From Alphaproteobacteria bacterium (lineage in GTDB: Bacteria > Pseudomonadota > Alphaproteobacteria > UBA828), in NCBI GenBank assembly GCA_011523425.1, contig WTGU01000146.1:1-64000 (forward strand): DNA of 64,000 bases. The letters run 5' to 3'. Shown one piece after another: positions 45,691 to 54,232 of the stretch. The notes beneath the pieces were generated by a model. It was not told the DNA's origin and searched no databases. It saw only the letters and a list, made by a program, of their open reading frames with translations. Within the stretch, counting starts at the first letter, position 1, and the number at the start of each line of letters is the position of its first letter. The position numbers and the translations under genes are program-made.

Positions 45691-46593
45691 TCAGCCCGCG
45701 AAGCGGGGCTCGGGCAGGCCGCGCACGCCGAGGCCCGAGACCGCGAGGATGCCGCCGCCGTGGGGCTGCGGCCTGGACGCCTCGCCGAAGATCTTCTGCG
45801 CCTCGGGCCCCAGAAAATCGGTGCGGCCCATCGAGGTGAGATAGGCCACGTCCAGGTCGTCGCCGCCGAACATGATGCTGGTGATGGTCTTGGTCGGCAC
45901 CGGCACGCGGCGGTCGACCGTGCCGTCCGGCGCGTAGCGCACGAGCTGGCCGGAGACGATCTGGGCGTTCCAGAGATAGCCCTCGGCATCGACCGTCGAG
46001 CCGTCGGGTATGCCCGGCTCGTCGTGGGTGTTGGCGAAGACCCGCTTGTTGGAGATCGCGCCTGTCTCGATGTCGTAGTCGTAGGCGTAGATCTCCTGCA
46101 TGTAGGAATCGGTGTGGTAGAAGGTCCTGTTGTCCGGGCTCCAGCTCGGCCCGTTGTTGCAGATGATGCCGCGCTCCAGCTCGTGCACGGTGAGGTCCGG
46201 GTCGAGCCGGAAGAGGCCGCAGATCGGCGATTCCGAGATCTCGTCCTCGCCGCCGGCGAAGAAGCGGCCGCGGCGGTCCACCTTGCCGTCGTTGAAGAGC
46301 GAGCGCGGCTCGTCCGCATCGACCAGGGCGACGAGCTCGGTCTCGCCGCTGTCGAGGTCCATGAAGTAGAAGCCGTCGCGCATGGTGAGCACGCCGCCGC
46401 CCTGCTCCCGGAGCGCGAACGCGCCCACCGTCTTCGGCAGGCTCCAGGTGCGGGTTTGGCCCGAGCGCGGGTCGAGGCGCCAGACCTCGCGCTCCAGCAT
46501 GTCGACCCAGTAGAGGACGCCGTCCACCGGATCCCACACCGGCCCTTCGCCGAGATAGTTGTTCGCCTCCACGACGCATTCGATCCTGACCAT
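45691..46593 (-). CDS. SMP-30/gluconolactonase/LRE family protein
   Basis: A 300-residue six-bladed beta-propeller of the SMP-30/regucalcin family, which hydrolyses sugar lactones with a divalent metal. Metal-site residues sit in LGEGPVWDP (Glu16), the substrate-loop segment LFNDGKVDRRGRFFAG (about 97-112), an Asn in CNNGPSWSPDNRTFYHTDS and an Asp in GIPDGSTVDAEGYLWNA. No secretion signal. It stands alone, convergent with cobM. The substrate is unknown; a sugar or aldonic lactone is likely. Confidence 0.88.
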   Translation of the reverse strand: MVRIECVVEANNYLGEGPVWDPVDGVLYWVDMLEREVWRLDPRSGQTRTWSLPKTVGAFALREQGGGVLTMRDGFYFMDLDSGETELVALVDADEPRSLFNDGKVDRRGRFFAGGEDEISESPICGLFRLDPDLTVHELERGIICNNGPSWSPDNRTFYHTDSYMQEIYAYDYDIETGAISNKRVFANTHDEPGIPDGSTVDAEGYLWNAQIVSGQLVRYAPDGTVDRRVPVPTKTITSIMFGGDDLDVAYLTSMGRTDFLGPEAQKIFGEASRPQPHGGGILAVSGLGVRGLPEPRFAG

Positions 46594-46725
46594 CGTGGCC
46601 TCCCTTCGCTGCCGGCGCTCCGCCCCCGCCCGGACGCGGCCGGGTGGGAGGGAGAGCGGGACGGCACGACTATACGCCCGCCTCCCGCCGCCGTCTCATG
46701 CGCGAGCGGTGGCGGGAGGGGCGCG

Positions 46726-47139
46726 TCAGCACGCCATGACCCGCACGTGGCCCAGCCCGCCATAGTCGAGCAAGCGGCGGTCGCGGGTCACCAGCGTATG
46801 TCCGAAGGCGCGCGCCGTCGCGGCGAGGATGCGGTCCGCCGGGTCGGCCGGCGGCGCGCCGGGAAGGGCGCAGGACGCGATCAGCACCGAAGGCGGCATC
46901 GCCGCGAGCGCCACGCCTGGCAGCGCGCAGAAGCGCTCGAACCAGATCTCCGGCGCGAGCGAGAGCGCGATCCTCCCCTTCGCCGCGAGCATGGCGATCT
47001 CCCACGCGCTCGTGGGGGAGACGGCGAGCCCGCCGCCGTCGGCATAGGCTTGCGGCAATGCGCCGGCGGCCGGCGCGCGCAGCGGATCGCCGTTCGCGAT
47101 CCAGATTGCCGCGCAGGTGTCGAGGAGGAAGCGGGTCAT
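46726..47139 (-). CDS. vapC: PIN-domain toxin, VapC-like
   Basis: A 137-residue PIN-domain ribonuclease-type toxin. The acidic site is complete: Asp7 in FLLDTCA, Glu47 in SAWEIAM, Asp99/Asp102 in ADPADRILAATAR and Asp120 in LVTRDRRLL. This pattern (LLDTCAAIW...SPTSAWEIAMLAAKGR...DRILAATA) is that of VapC-like toxins that cleave RNA. It begins six bases after the stop of the upstream gene, which carries an antitoxin-like tail, so the two form a toxin-antitoxin pair. Confidence 0.88.
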   Translation of the reverse strand: MTRFLLDTCAAIWIANGDPLRAPAAGALPQAYADGGGLAVSPTSAWEIAMLAAKGRIALSLAPEIWFERFCALPGVALAAMPPSVLIASCALPGAPPADPADRILAATARAFGHTLVTRDRRLLDYGGLGHVRVMAC

Positions 47140-47145
47140 GGCCGG

Positions 47146-47565
47146 CTAAGTCGCCGCCTCCCATTCCGCCTCGACTGGCGCCGTGAGGTCCGTCCCCGGC
47201 ATCACCGTCACGGTGCCCTCGAGGGCGCCGAAGACGAACGAGAAGGAAGCCGGTTGGGCAGCAGCGGCCGCCTTCGCCGCATCCTCCAGTGCCCGCCCGG
47301 CGGCCGAGGGCGCCGGCGGATAGTGCCCGGTCTTGACGAACACCAGCGTCTTTCCGGCCATGTCCACCTTCTCCGTCTTGTAGCCCGCCTCGAGCCAGGC
47401 GCGGGTCATGACGCTGTTCGTCGGGTTGTTCGACCACCATGCCCGATACCGGGCCGACTGCGGCAATGTCGCGCCGATGATCCGTTCGATGTCATCGAAG
47501 CTCATGGTCAACGAGTCCTGACCCGAGCTGCGCAGATAGGCCGCCAGGGGCGCGTATTTCGGCAT
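47146..47565 (-). CDS. Antitoxin candidate: DUF7662-like domain plus VapC-neutralising tail
   Basis: A 139-residue protein in the antitoxin position. Residues 1-80 (YAPLAAYLRSSGQDSLTMSF, IERIIGATLPQSARYRAWWSN, WLEAGYKTEKVDM) resemble DUF7662, a small domain of unknown function, possibly DNA binding. After an alanine-rich linker (86-104) the end, FGALEGTVTVMPGTDLTAPV and EWEAA, matches the short tails by which PIN-toxin antitoxins bind their toxin. The usual AbrB/Phd DNA-binding head is missing. Ribosome site GGAG eight bases before the ATG; AT-rich operator directly upstream. The family names are from memory and need a profile search. Confidence 0.7.
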   Translation of the reverse strand: MPKYAPLAAYLRSSGQDSLTMSFDDIERIIGATLPQSARYRAWWSNNPTNSVMTRAWLEAGYKTEKVDMAGKTLVFVKTGHYPPAPSAAGRALEDAAKAAAAAQPASFSFVFGALEGTVTVMPGTDLTAPVEAEWEAAT

Positions 47566-47580
47566 GAGTGAAACTCCACT

Positions 47581-47616
47581 GAGTATTAGTATCTATATAT
47601 ATATACACTAATGCTC
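47581..47616 (-). promoter_or_regulatory. AT-rich operator/promoter of the toxin-antitoxin pair
   Basis: GAGTATTAGT (47581-47590) and ACTAATGCTC (47607-47616) form a 10-bp inverted repeat with one mismatch around an alternating TA core that can serve as a -10 region. It ends 16 bp before the antitoxin ATG. In a window this GC-rich the AT content is striking and fits autoregulation by the antitoxin. Confidence 0.65.
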
Positions 47617-47765
47617 GTAATCAAGGACTCGTCGGGCGAAAGCGGGAGAGAGGGCGACACCGGCCCCGACGATCGGCCCCCATTGCCGCCGGCGCCGGCG
47701 GCGGCGTACCCTCGCGCTCCATCCGGCGCCGCACGCGCAGCGGCGCTCCTGCCGAACGAGCCGCC

Positions 47766-49013
47766 ATGACCGTCGAGGAGGCGTCCGGCCGCGGCCAAGC
47801 CCGCGTCATCGGGCTGATCTCGCTCGCCCACGGCGCGAGCCACTTCTACCAGCTCACGCTGCCGCCGCTCTTCCCGCACCTCAAGGAGGCGTTCGCGGTC
47901 AGCTACACCGAGCTCGGCACGCTGATGACCGTGTTCTACGTGAGCTCCGGCGTCTTCCAGACCGCGGCGGGCTTCCTGGTCGACCGCTTCTCGGCCCGCG
48001 CGGTGCTGCTCGGCGGCCTCGCGCTACTCTGCGTGGCGATCCTGCTGATGGGGCTCGCGCCGGCGTTCTGGATGCTGTTCCCGCTCGCCGTGCTGGCGGG
48101 GCTCGGCAACAGCGTCTTCCACCCCGCCGATCTCTCGATCCTCACCGCGAGCGTTCGCCGCACCCGCCATGGCCGCGCCTACGGCTTCCACACGCTCGGC
48201 GGCAACCTCGGCTACGCGCTGGCGCCGCTCGTCATGGTGGGGCTCGCGGTCGAGCTGGGGTGGCGCCCGGCCCTGATGGTGGCCGGCGCGGGCGGGCTGG
48301 TCCTGCTGCTCGTGCTCTTCCTCAACCGGCACCTGTTCGCGGACGGACGCGAGGAGGCTGCGCCTGCGCCTGCGCCGCGCCCGCAGGCCGCAGCGGGTGC
48401 CCGGCTGGCGCCGCTCGCCGCCGTCAGCCGGGGGATCGCGCCGCTGATCTCCGCCCCGGTGATGCTCTGCTTCGCCTTCTTCGTGATGCTCAGCGGGGCC
48501 ACCATCGGGCTTCAGTCCTTCTTCCCGGCGCTCATGGACCAGCTCTACGGCCTGCCCGTCGTCGAGGGCGGCCCGCTGCTCTCGCTCTTCCTGTTCGGCG
48601 CATCGGGGGGCGTGCTGCTCGGCGGCTTCCTCGCCGAGCGCGCGGGCGGACGGCTCCAGCTCGTCATCGGCGCGGGCCTCGCGGCGGCGGCGGCGCTCTT
48701 CGTCGCCGTCAGCTTCGGCCTCTTCCCGGCGGCCGCCCTCGCCGTCCCCTTCGTGCTCGCCGGCCTCCTCGTCGGCATCACCATGCCGTCGCGCGATCTG
48801 CTGGTGCGCGAGACCGCGGCGGCTGATGCGCGCGGCCGGGTCTTCGGCTTCGTCTACTCCGGCCTCGACGTGGGCGCCGCCGCCGCGCCGCTGGTGGTGG
48901 GGCTGCTGCTCGATCACGGCAACCCCCGCGCGGTGCTGTGGCTGCTGGCTGCGCTGCTGCTGCTCGCCATCGCCGCGGCCGCCGCCGCGCACGGGCGGGG
49001 GCGGCGGCGCTGA
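47766..49013 (+). CDS. MFS transporter (Fsr-like)
   Basis: A 415-residue major facilitator with about 12 hydrophobic segments. It opens VIGLISLAHGASHFYQLTLPPLFPHLKEAF, followed by VSYTELGTLMTVFYVSSGVFQTAAGFLVDRFSAR, which carries the D-R-x-x-A loop typical of the family. The segment GNSVFHPADLSILTASV and the long cytoplasmic loop near residue 200 (proline/alanine-rich) are seen in the fosmidomycin-resistance-like group. Substrate unknown. Divergent from the toxin-antitoxin pair; a possible -10 and the LLM gene follow on the same strand. Confidence 0.87.
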   Translation: MTVEEASGRGQARVIGLISLAHGASHFYQLTLPPLFPHLKEAFAVSYTELGTLMTVFYVSSGVFQTAAGFLVDRFSARAVLLGGLALLCVAILLMGLAPAFWMLFPLAVLAGLGNSVFHPADLSILTASVRRTRHGRAYGFHTLGGNLGYALAPLVMVGLAVELGWRPALMVAGAGGLVLLLVLFLNRHLFADGREEAAPAPAPRPQAAAGARLAPLAAVSRGIAPLISAPVMLCFAFFVMLSGATIGLQSFFPALMDQLYGLPVVEGGPLLSLFLFGASGGVLLGGFLAERAGGRLQLVIGAGLAAAAALFVAVSFGLFPAAALAVPFVLAGLLVGITMPSRDLLVRETAAADARGRVFGFVYSGLDVGAAAAPLVVGLLLDHGNPRAVLWLLAALLLLAIAAAAAAHGRGRRR

Positions 49014-49094
49014 ACGTGCCGCGCCGGCCGATGCGCTACAATGGATCGGGCCGGGCGCTCGCCCCGGCGTCTCCGGCGGCAATCGGTGGGTGAC

Positions 49095-50156
49095 ATGGTC
49101 AGTTTTGGCTTGTTCTGCCTCATGGGCTATCGGGAGCGCGGCACCCCGGTCGCCGACGTGCTCGGCAACGCGGTGCAGATGGTGCAATGGGCGGAGGAGG
49201 CGGGCTTCGAGGCCGCCTGGTTCGCCGAGCACCACTTTTCCAATTACTGCGTCTGCCCCTCGCCGCTGCTCATGGTCCATCACTGCGCCGGCCGCACCGA
49301 GAGGATCGGCCTCGGGCCCGCGGTGGTCGTGGTGCCGCTCTACCATCCGGTCCGGCTCGTGGCCGAGATCGGCATGACCCAGGCGCTCCTCGGCGATCGC
49401 TTCCTGCTCGGCCTCGGCAGCGGCTACCAGCCCTACGAGTTCGAGCGCTTCGGCGCCAATCTCGGGGATTCCAAGGAGAGGCTCGACGAGTTCCTCGCCC
49501 TCCTGGAGCGCGCCTACGCGGACGAGACCTTCAGCTTCGATGGCGCCTTCACCGCGCTGCCGGAGACCAGCATCAGCACCCGCGCGCCCGCCGGTGTGCC
49601 GCCGATCTGGATCGCCGGCGATTCCGAGGCGACGCACAGGCTCGCCGCGAGGCGCGGCTTCGTGCCCATCATCACCGGCCGCTGGTTCGGCGCCGACTAC
49701 CTGGCCGAGCAGCGCGCCCGCATCGATGCGTCCTACGCCGCAGAAGGCATGGGCGGAGAGCCGCATCCGCTCGGCGTGCTGCGCTTCGTCTGCGTGACCG
49801 AAAGCGACGAGGAGACGCGGGACTATCTGGTCAACGCCCGCCAGCAGATGCGCTTCGCCGCGGCGCTGCGCAACCGCCAGGAGGCGATGGCGGGCGGCAT
49901 GCTGGTCGAGAAGCCCTTCGCCGGCGAGGCGTCGCTCGACGAGATGGCGGCCAACCTGCCGGTGGGCGATGCCGCAACGGTGGCGGCCCGGCTCGCCGCC
50001 GACATCCGCGCCTCGGGCGCCAGCCACATGATGCTCAACATCCAGGCGGCGGGCTCCACCATGCCGCAGGCCGAGCGCACCATCGCCGCCTTCGCGAGCG
50101 AGATCAGGCCGGCCGTCGTGCGCGCGTTGGCGGAGGATCCTGGCGCGGCGCCATAG
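49095..50156 (+). CDS. LLM class flavin-dependent oxidoreductase
   Basis: A 353-residue TIM-barrel protein of the luciferase-like monooxygenase family (FMN- or F420-type). It has FGLFCLMGYRERGTPVADVL, EEAGFEAAWFAEHHFSNYCVCPSPLLMVHHCAGRTERIGLG and the LYHPVRLVAEIGMTQALLGDRFLLGLGSGYQPYEFERFG segment. The ATG at 49095 gives the family start; a TACAAT -10-like hexamer lies at 49037-49042. Members oxidise alkanes, aldehydes or sulfonates; the substrate here is not known. It converges on prfB. Confidence 0.88.
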   Translation: MVSFGLFCLMGYRERGTPVADVLGNAVQMVQWAEEAGFEAAWFAEHHFSNYCVCPSPLLMVHHCAGRTERIGLGPAVVVVPLYHPVRLVAEIGMTQALLGDRFLLGLGSGYQPYEFERFGANLGDSKERLDEFLALLERAYADETFSFDGAFTALPETSISTRAPAGVPPIWIAGDSEATHRLAARRGFVPIITGRWFGADYLAEQRARIDASYAAEGMGGEPHPLGVLRFVCVTESDEETRDYLVNARQQMRFAAALRNRQEAMAGGMLVEKPFAGEASLDEMAANLPVGDAATVAARLAADIRASGASHMMLNIQAAGSTMPQAERTIAAFASEIRPAVVRALAEDPGAAP

Positions 50157-50171
50157 CGCTGCGCGCGGCCC

Positions 50172-51291
50172 CTAACCCCCGCCGTCCGCCGCGCCGCCGA
50201 TGCGGGCGGCGAGCGAGGCCGCGAGAAAGGGGTCGATCCCGCCGTCGAGCACGGCGTCCGGGTTGCTGCTCTCGATCCCGGTGCGCAGGTCCTTCACCAT
50301 GCGGTAGGGCTGCAGCACGTAGGAGCGGATCTGGTGCCCCCAGCCGATGTCGCTCTTCTGCTCGGCGAGCGCCTGCGCCTCGGCCTCGCGCTCCTGCAGC
50401 GCCTGCTCGTAGAGGCGCGCCCTGAGCATCGACAGCGCCTCCGCCTTGTTGCGGTGCTGCGAGCGCTCGGCCTGGCACTGGACGACGATGTTGGTGGGCA
50501 GGTGGGTGATACGAACCGCGCTGTCGGTGCGGTTGACGTGCTGCCCGCCCGCGCCCGAGGCCCGGTAGGTGTCGATGCGGAGGTCCTTGTCCGCGATCTC
50601 GATGTCGATGGTCTCGTCGACGACGGGATAGACCCAGACCGAGGCGAAGCTCGTGTGCCGGCGCGCGCCGGCGTCGAAGGGCGAGATGCGGACCAGGCGG
50701 TGCACGCCGCTCTCGGTCTTGAGCCAGCCATAGGCGTTCTCGCCCGCGACCCTGATGACCGCCGACTTGATCCCCGCCTCCTCGCCGGGGCTCTCCTCGA
50801 TCCACTCGACCTTGTAGCCGCGCTGCTCGGCCCAGCGCACGTACATGCGCAGCAGCATCTCGGCCCAGTCCTGCGATTCGGTGCCACCCGCGCCGGCATG
50901 GACCTCAAGGAAGCCGTCGTTGCCGTCGGCCTCGCCCGAGAGCAGGCTCTCCAGCTCGCGCCGCTTCGCCTCCTCGCGGGTGGCGGCCAGCGCGGCCTCC
51001 GCCTCGTCGTAGGCCGCCTCGTCGCCCTCCTCCTCGGCGAGCTCGGCGAGCGCGAGGCCGTCGTCGAGCTCCTGCTCCAGCCGCCGGTAGCCGCCGAGCG
51101 CAGCGTCCAGCCGGGTGCGCTCGCGCATCACCGTGCGCGCCCGCTCGGCGTCGGCCCAGAGGTCCGGGTCCTCGGCCTCGCGGTTCAGCGCCTCCAGGCG
51201 GCCGGTGGCGCCGTCGACGTCAAAGATGCCTCCTCAGCAGCGCCAGCGACTGCTTGATCTCGTCGGCGAGAGACAGGACTTCGGCGCGCAT
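50172..51291 (-). CDS. prfB: Peptide chain release factor 2 (with programmed +1 frameshift)
   Basis: RF2 terminates translation at UGA and UAA. The gene is in two frames: codons 1-23 run from the ATG at 51291 to CTT at 51223-51225, then an in-frame TGA (51220-51222). A +1 shift resumes with GAC at 51219-51221 and runs to 50172, about 372 residues in all. The catalytic GGQ lies in [20 protein letters not shown] and the RF2 stop-recognition SPF in [13 protein letters not shown]. Autoregulation follows: low RF2 favours the shift. PBP1A and the amidase lie upstream on the same strand, a conserved order in alphaproteobacteria. Confidence 0.97.
51219..51234 (-). promoter_or_regulatory. RF2 programmed frameshift site
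   Basis: Minus strand: AGGAGG (internal Shine-Dalgarno, 51229-51234), a three-base spacer, CTT, then TGA C. This is the classical RF2 recoding signal with a perfect SD and the poor UGA-C termination context. Confidence 0.97.
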
Positions 51292-51322
51292 CGCTGAGAT
51301 TCCTCCGGCTCGGCCTCGATAC

Positions 51323-53734
51323 TCAATATAGGCCGCCCAGCCCCTCGGACGGAACCGCGCCGCTCTCGAGCGCGCCCGGCGCGTCGTCGCCCTGCCTCTG
51401 CGCCGTCCGCCGGGTCGGCTCGGTGCCGGGGAGAAACGCCTCGACGATCACGCCGTCGCTGTCGGCGCCGGCCAGCGCGCCGCTCTCGCGCTCCACGCGC
51501 ACGAAGCGGATGCCGGGCGGCACCCGGAACGGCACCGCCGGGCTGCCGGCCAGGGCTTGGGCGAAGAAGTCGCGCACGATCGGCGCCGCCACCCGGCCCC
51601 CCGATTCCCGCCGCCCGAGCGATCGCGGCTGGTCGAAGCCGACATAGGTCGCCACCACCAGGTCCGGCGTGAAGCCGACGAACCAGGCGTCGCGGAACTC
51701 GTTGGTGGTCCCCGTCTTGCCGCCGAGCGGCGCGCCCAGCTCGCTGAGCGCGCGGCCGGTGCCGCGCTGCACGGCGCCCTCCAGCATCGACACCACCTGG
51801 TAGGTGGTGCGGGGGTCGGCGATCACCGGGCGCACGTCGCGCAGCACCGGCGGCGGCTCGCCGCGCCAGTCGCCGGCAGCGCAGCCGCCGCAGTCGCGCC
51901 CGTCGCGGCGATAGACCGTGCGCCCGTTGCGGTCCTGGATGCGCTCGACCAGGGCCGGCTCGATCCTGCGCCCGCCGTTGACCAGCATGGCGTAGGCCGC
52001 GGCGAGATCGAGCGGCGTCGTCTCCTGCGCGCCGAGCGCCGCCGACGGCATGTCGGGGAGGTCCGGGTGCAGCCCGAAGCGCGCGGCGTAGTCGGCCACG
52101 GCCTCCATGCCGATGGCCTGGGCGAGGCGGAGCGTCATCAGGTTGCGCGATTCCTCCAGGCCCACGCGGAGCGTGCTGGGCCCGTAGAAGCGCTGGGTGT
52201 AGTTCTCCGGCTTCCACTTGCGCAGGTGCTCGCCCTGGTCGATCACCACCGGCGCGTCGAGCACGATGGAGGCCGGCGTGTAGCCGTTGTCCAGCGCCGC
52301 CAGGTAGACGAAGGGCTTGAAGGCGGAGCCCGGCTGGCGCCGGGCCTGGGTCGCGCGGTCGAACTCGCTGGTGGCGAAGTCGAAGCCACCGACCAGCGCC
52401 AGCACCCGGCCGGTGTGCGGATCGAGCGCGACGAGCGCGCCCGAGACCCCGGGAATCTGGCGGAGCGCCCAGGCGCCGTCGCGCTCCCCGAGCGGCGCCA
52501 CCGCCACCACGTCGCCCGCGCTCAGCACCTCGGTCGCCGCCGTGACCTCGGGCCCGAGCCCGCCGTCCGTGCGCGCCTTCCGCGCCCAGGCGAGGTCGTC
52601 GAGCGCGACCCGGCCGCGCGCGCCGTCGGCGAAGCCGATCTCGGCGCCGGCGGGCTCCACCGCCAGCACCGCCGCGTGCCGCCAGGGCTGCGGCACGGGC
52701 GCGATCTCGGCGGCGGCGAGCGCCTGCTGCCAGTCGCCGCCGGGCTCGATCCGCGCGAGCGGGCCGCGCCAGCCCTGCCGCGAATCGTAGGCGACGAGAC
52801 CGCCGCGCAGCGCCTCGTCGGCGATCGCCTGCAGGACCGGGTCCACCGTGGTGCGAACGGAGAGGCCGCCGTCATAGAGCGTGTCGTCGCCGTAGCGGCG
52901 CTGCAGCCAGCGGCGCACCTCCTCGGCGAAGTGCGGCGCCTCGACGAGGGTCGTGGGCGCGCGCGTCCGGGTGCGCAGCGGCGCCTGCATCGCGGCCTCG
53001 GCCTCGGCCTCGCTCGCCGTGCCGTTCGCGACCATCTGGCTCAGCACCCAGTTGCGCCGCGCCACCGCCGCCTGGCGGTTGCGGACCGGGTGGTAGTTGT
53101 TGGGCGCCTTGGGGAGCGCGGCGAGATACGCCGTCTCCGCCAGCGAGAGCTCGTTGAGCGAGCGGTCGAAGTAGTTGAGCGCCGCCGCCGCCACCCCGTA
53201 GGAGCCGCCGCCGAGATAGATCTCGTTGAGGTAGAGCTCGAGGATCTGATCCTTGGTGAAGGCGTCCTCGATCCTCATGGCGAGAATGGCTTCCCTGATC
53301 TTGCGCGAGAACGAGAGCTCGCCCGAGAGCAGGAAGTTCTTCGCCACCTGCTGGGTCACCGTGGAGGCGCCGATCGGCCGGCGGTCGCCGCTGCCGGCCA
53401 TGTTGACGAGGTTGGTGACCACCGCGTTCGCCACGCTGATCGGGTCGACGCCGAAATGCTCGTAGAACGACTTGTCCTCGGCGGCGAGGAAGGTCTGGAT
53501 CAAGCGGCGCGGCATGGCGCCGATCGGGACGAAGAGGCGCTTCTCGCGGGCGTGCTCGGCGAGCAGCCGGCCGTCGCCGGCGTAGACCCGGGTCATCACC
53601 GGCGGCTCGTAGGCGGCGAGCTGCTTGTGGTCCGGCAGGTCGCGGCCGTAGTGGAAGAACACGAAGGCGATGGCCCCTGCGGCAAGGGCGGCCAGCAGGA
53701 CGAGGCTGCCGAGAGCGATGCCGAAGGTCTTCAT
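51323..53734 (-). CDS. mrcA: Penicillin-binding protein 1A (bifunctional transglycosylase/transpeptidase)
   Basis: PBP1A polymerises and cross-links peptidoglycan. The 803-residue product has one N-terminal membrane anchor (IALGSLVLLAALAAGAIAFVFF), a GT51 domain with the catalytic Glu86 in FLAAEDKSFYEHFGVD and QQVAKNFLLSGE, an OB-like insert (about 320-420), and a transpeptidase domain. That domain has SxxK in QPGSAFKPFVYLA (Ser470), SxN-like sequence in EESRNLMTLRLA and KTGT in GGKTGTTNEFRDAWFVGF (673-676). It lies 31 bp upstream of prfB; the amidase gene is 498 bp further upstream. Confidence 0.95.
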   Translation of the reverse strand: MKTFGIALGSLVLLAALAAGAIAFVFFHYGRDLPDHKQLAAYEPPVMTRVYAGDGRLLAEHAREKRLFVPIGAMPRRLIQTFLAAEDKSFYEHFGVDPISVANAVVTNLVNMAGSGDRRPIGASTVTQQVAKNFLLSGELSFSRKIREAILAMRIEDAFTKDQILELYLNEIYLGGGSYGVAAAALNYFDRSLNELSLAETAYLAALPKAPNNYHPVRNRQAAVARRNWVLSQMVANGTASEAEAEAAMQAPLRTRTRAPTTLVEAPHFAEEVRRWLQRRYGDDTLYDGGLSVRTTVDPVLQAIADEALRGGLVAYDSRQGWRGPLARIEPGGDWQQALAAAEIAPVPQPWRHAAVLAVEPAGAEIGFADGARGRVALDDLAWARKARTDGGLGPEVTAATEVLSAGDVVAVAPLGERDGAWALRQIPGVSGALVALDPHTGRVLALVGGFDFATSEFDRATQARRQPGSAFKPFVYLAALDNGYTPASIVLDAPVVIDQGEHLRKWKPENYTQRFYGPSTLRVGLEESRNLMTLRLAQAIGMEAVADYAARFGLHPDLPDMPSAALGAQETTPLDLAAAYAMLVNGGRRIEPALVERIQDRNGRTVYRRDGRDCGGCAAGDWRGEPPPVLRDVRPVIADPRTTYQVVSMLEGAVQRGTGRALSELGAPLGGKTGTTNEFRDAWFVGFTPDLVVATYVGFDQPRSLGRRESGGRVAAPIVRDFFAQALAGSPAVPFRVPPGIRFVRVERESGALAGADSDGVIVEAFLPGTEPTRRTAQRQGDDAPGALESGAVPSEGLGGLY

Positions 53735-53908
53735 CTGCGCGAGGGCCTAGCGCCTGCCGGAGTCGAGGGGCGTCCCAGCCTACCACCATTCGCGCGCGGC
53801 CGGTTCCGCCTGCGCGCACCGGCGCACGAGGCCACGCGAATGCGGCGATCGTGCGGCAGGATCGGCGGGGCCGGACTCTCTTTCCGTGTTCGCAATCCTC
53901 ATGTACCG

Positions 53909-54035
53909 CGCTCGTGACCTTGCAGGCACGAGCGACTCAGGCGCGAGGGACTCTTCTCCCGCGCGCATGACCCTGCGGGCATGCGCGACACCCCGGACCA
54001 TGGTGCGGTGCACGGCGCTTGGCGCAGGCGCCAAG
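53909..54035. repeat. Chain of short-loop hairpins (intergenic set B)
   Basis: Two hairpins, 53909-53934 and 53962-53987, share one architecture: 8-bp stem, a bulged A, 3-bp stem and TGC loop. Three stem pairs differ between them yet stay paired. Between them lies GCGCG/CGCGC with GGGA/TCCC (53941-53966). A further perfect 8-bp stem CTTGGCGC/GCGCCAAG is at 54018-54035. Confidence 0.75.
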
Positions 54036-54123
54036 ATCGCGCCATGCAGCGCGTGAACCAACGGATCGGGTCAGACGGAGCGAAGGGGCACGTCGCCGGG
54101 CGCCGCGTCACGATCGTGGGATT

Positions 54124-54203
54124 CATCCCGGATATCCCACCCAATATCCCAGCGGAATCCCACCCACGTCTCCGCGGAATCCCTTGCTATCCCACGGAAT
54201 CCC
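54124..54203 (-). repeat. GGGAT direct-repeat array
   Basis: On the minus strand GGGA occurs seven times in 80 bp, the first three exactly 10 bp apart and the later ones 9-12 bp apart. The nine-mer GGGATTCCG occurs three times, and GTGGG variants fill one gap. Helical-turn spacing suggests a protein-binding array; it recalls the TGGG-type boxes bound by MraZ, but this is only a resemblance. Confidence 0.65.
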
Positions 54204-54232
54204 GCATGCCCCCCCTTGGGCGGGATCGCCGC

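Larger units (their letters stand above)
53735..54232. other. 498-bp intergenic region upstream of PBP1A
   Basis: No coding frame is convincing. It holds a chain of hairpins (53909-54035) and an array of GGGAT direct repeats (54124-54203), listed separately. The rest shows nothing clear. Both flanking genes are on the minus strand, so this is the PBP1A-prfB leader and the amidase downstream region. Confidence 0.6.

Noticed and set aside
45691-46593. SMP-30 gene as part of the cobalamin operon
   Set aside because: It is on the opposite strand, convergent with cobM, and has no link to corrin chemistry.
53735-54232. Small protein genes in the intergenic region
   Set aside because: Open frames here follow the hairpin and repeat patterns, lack ribosome sites and match nothing recognised.
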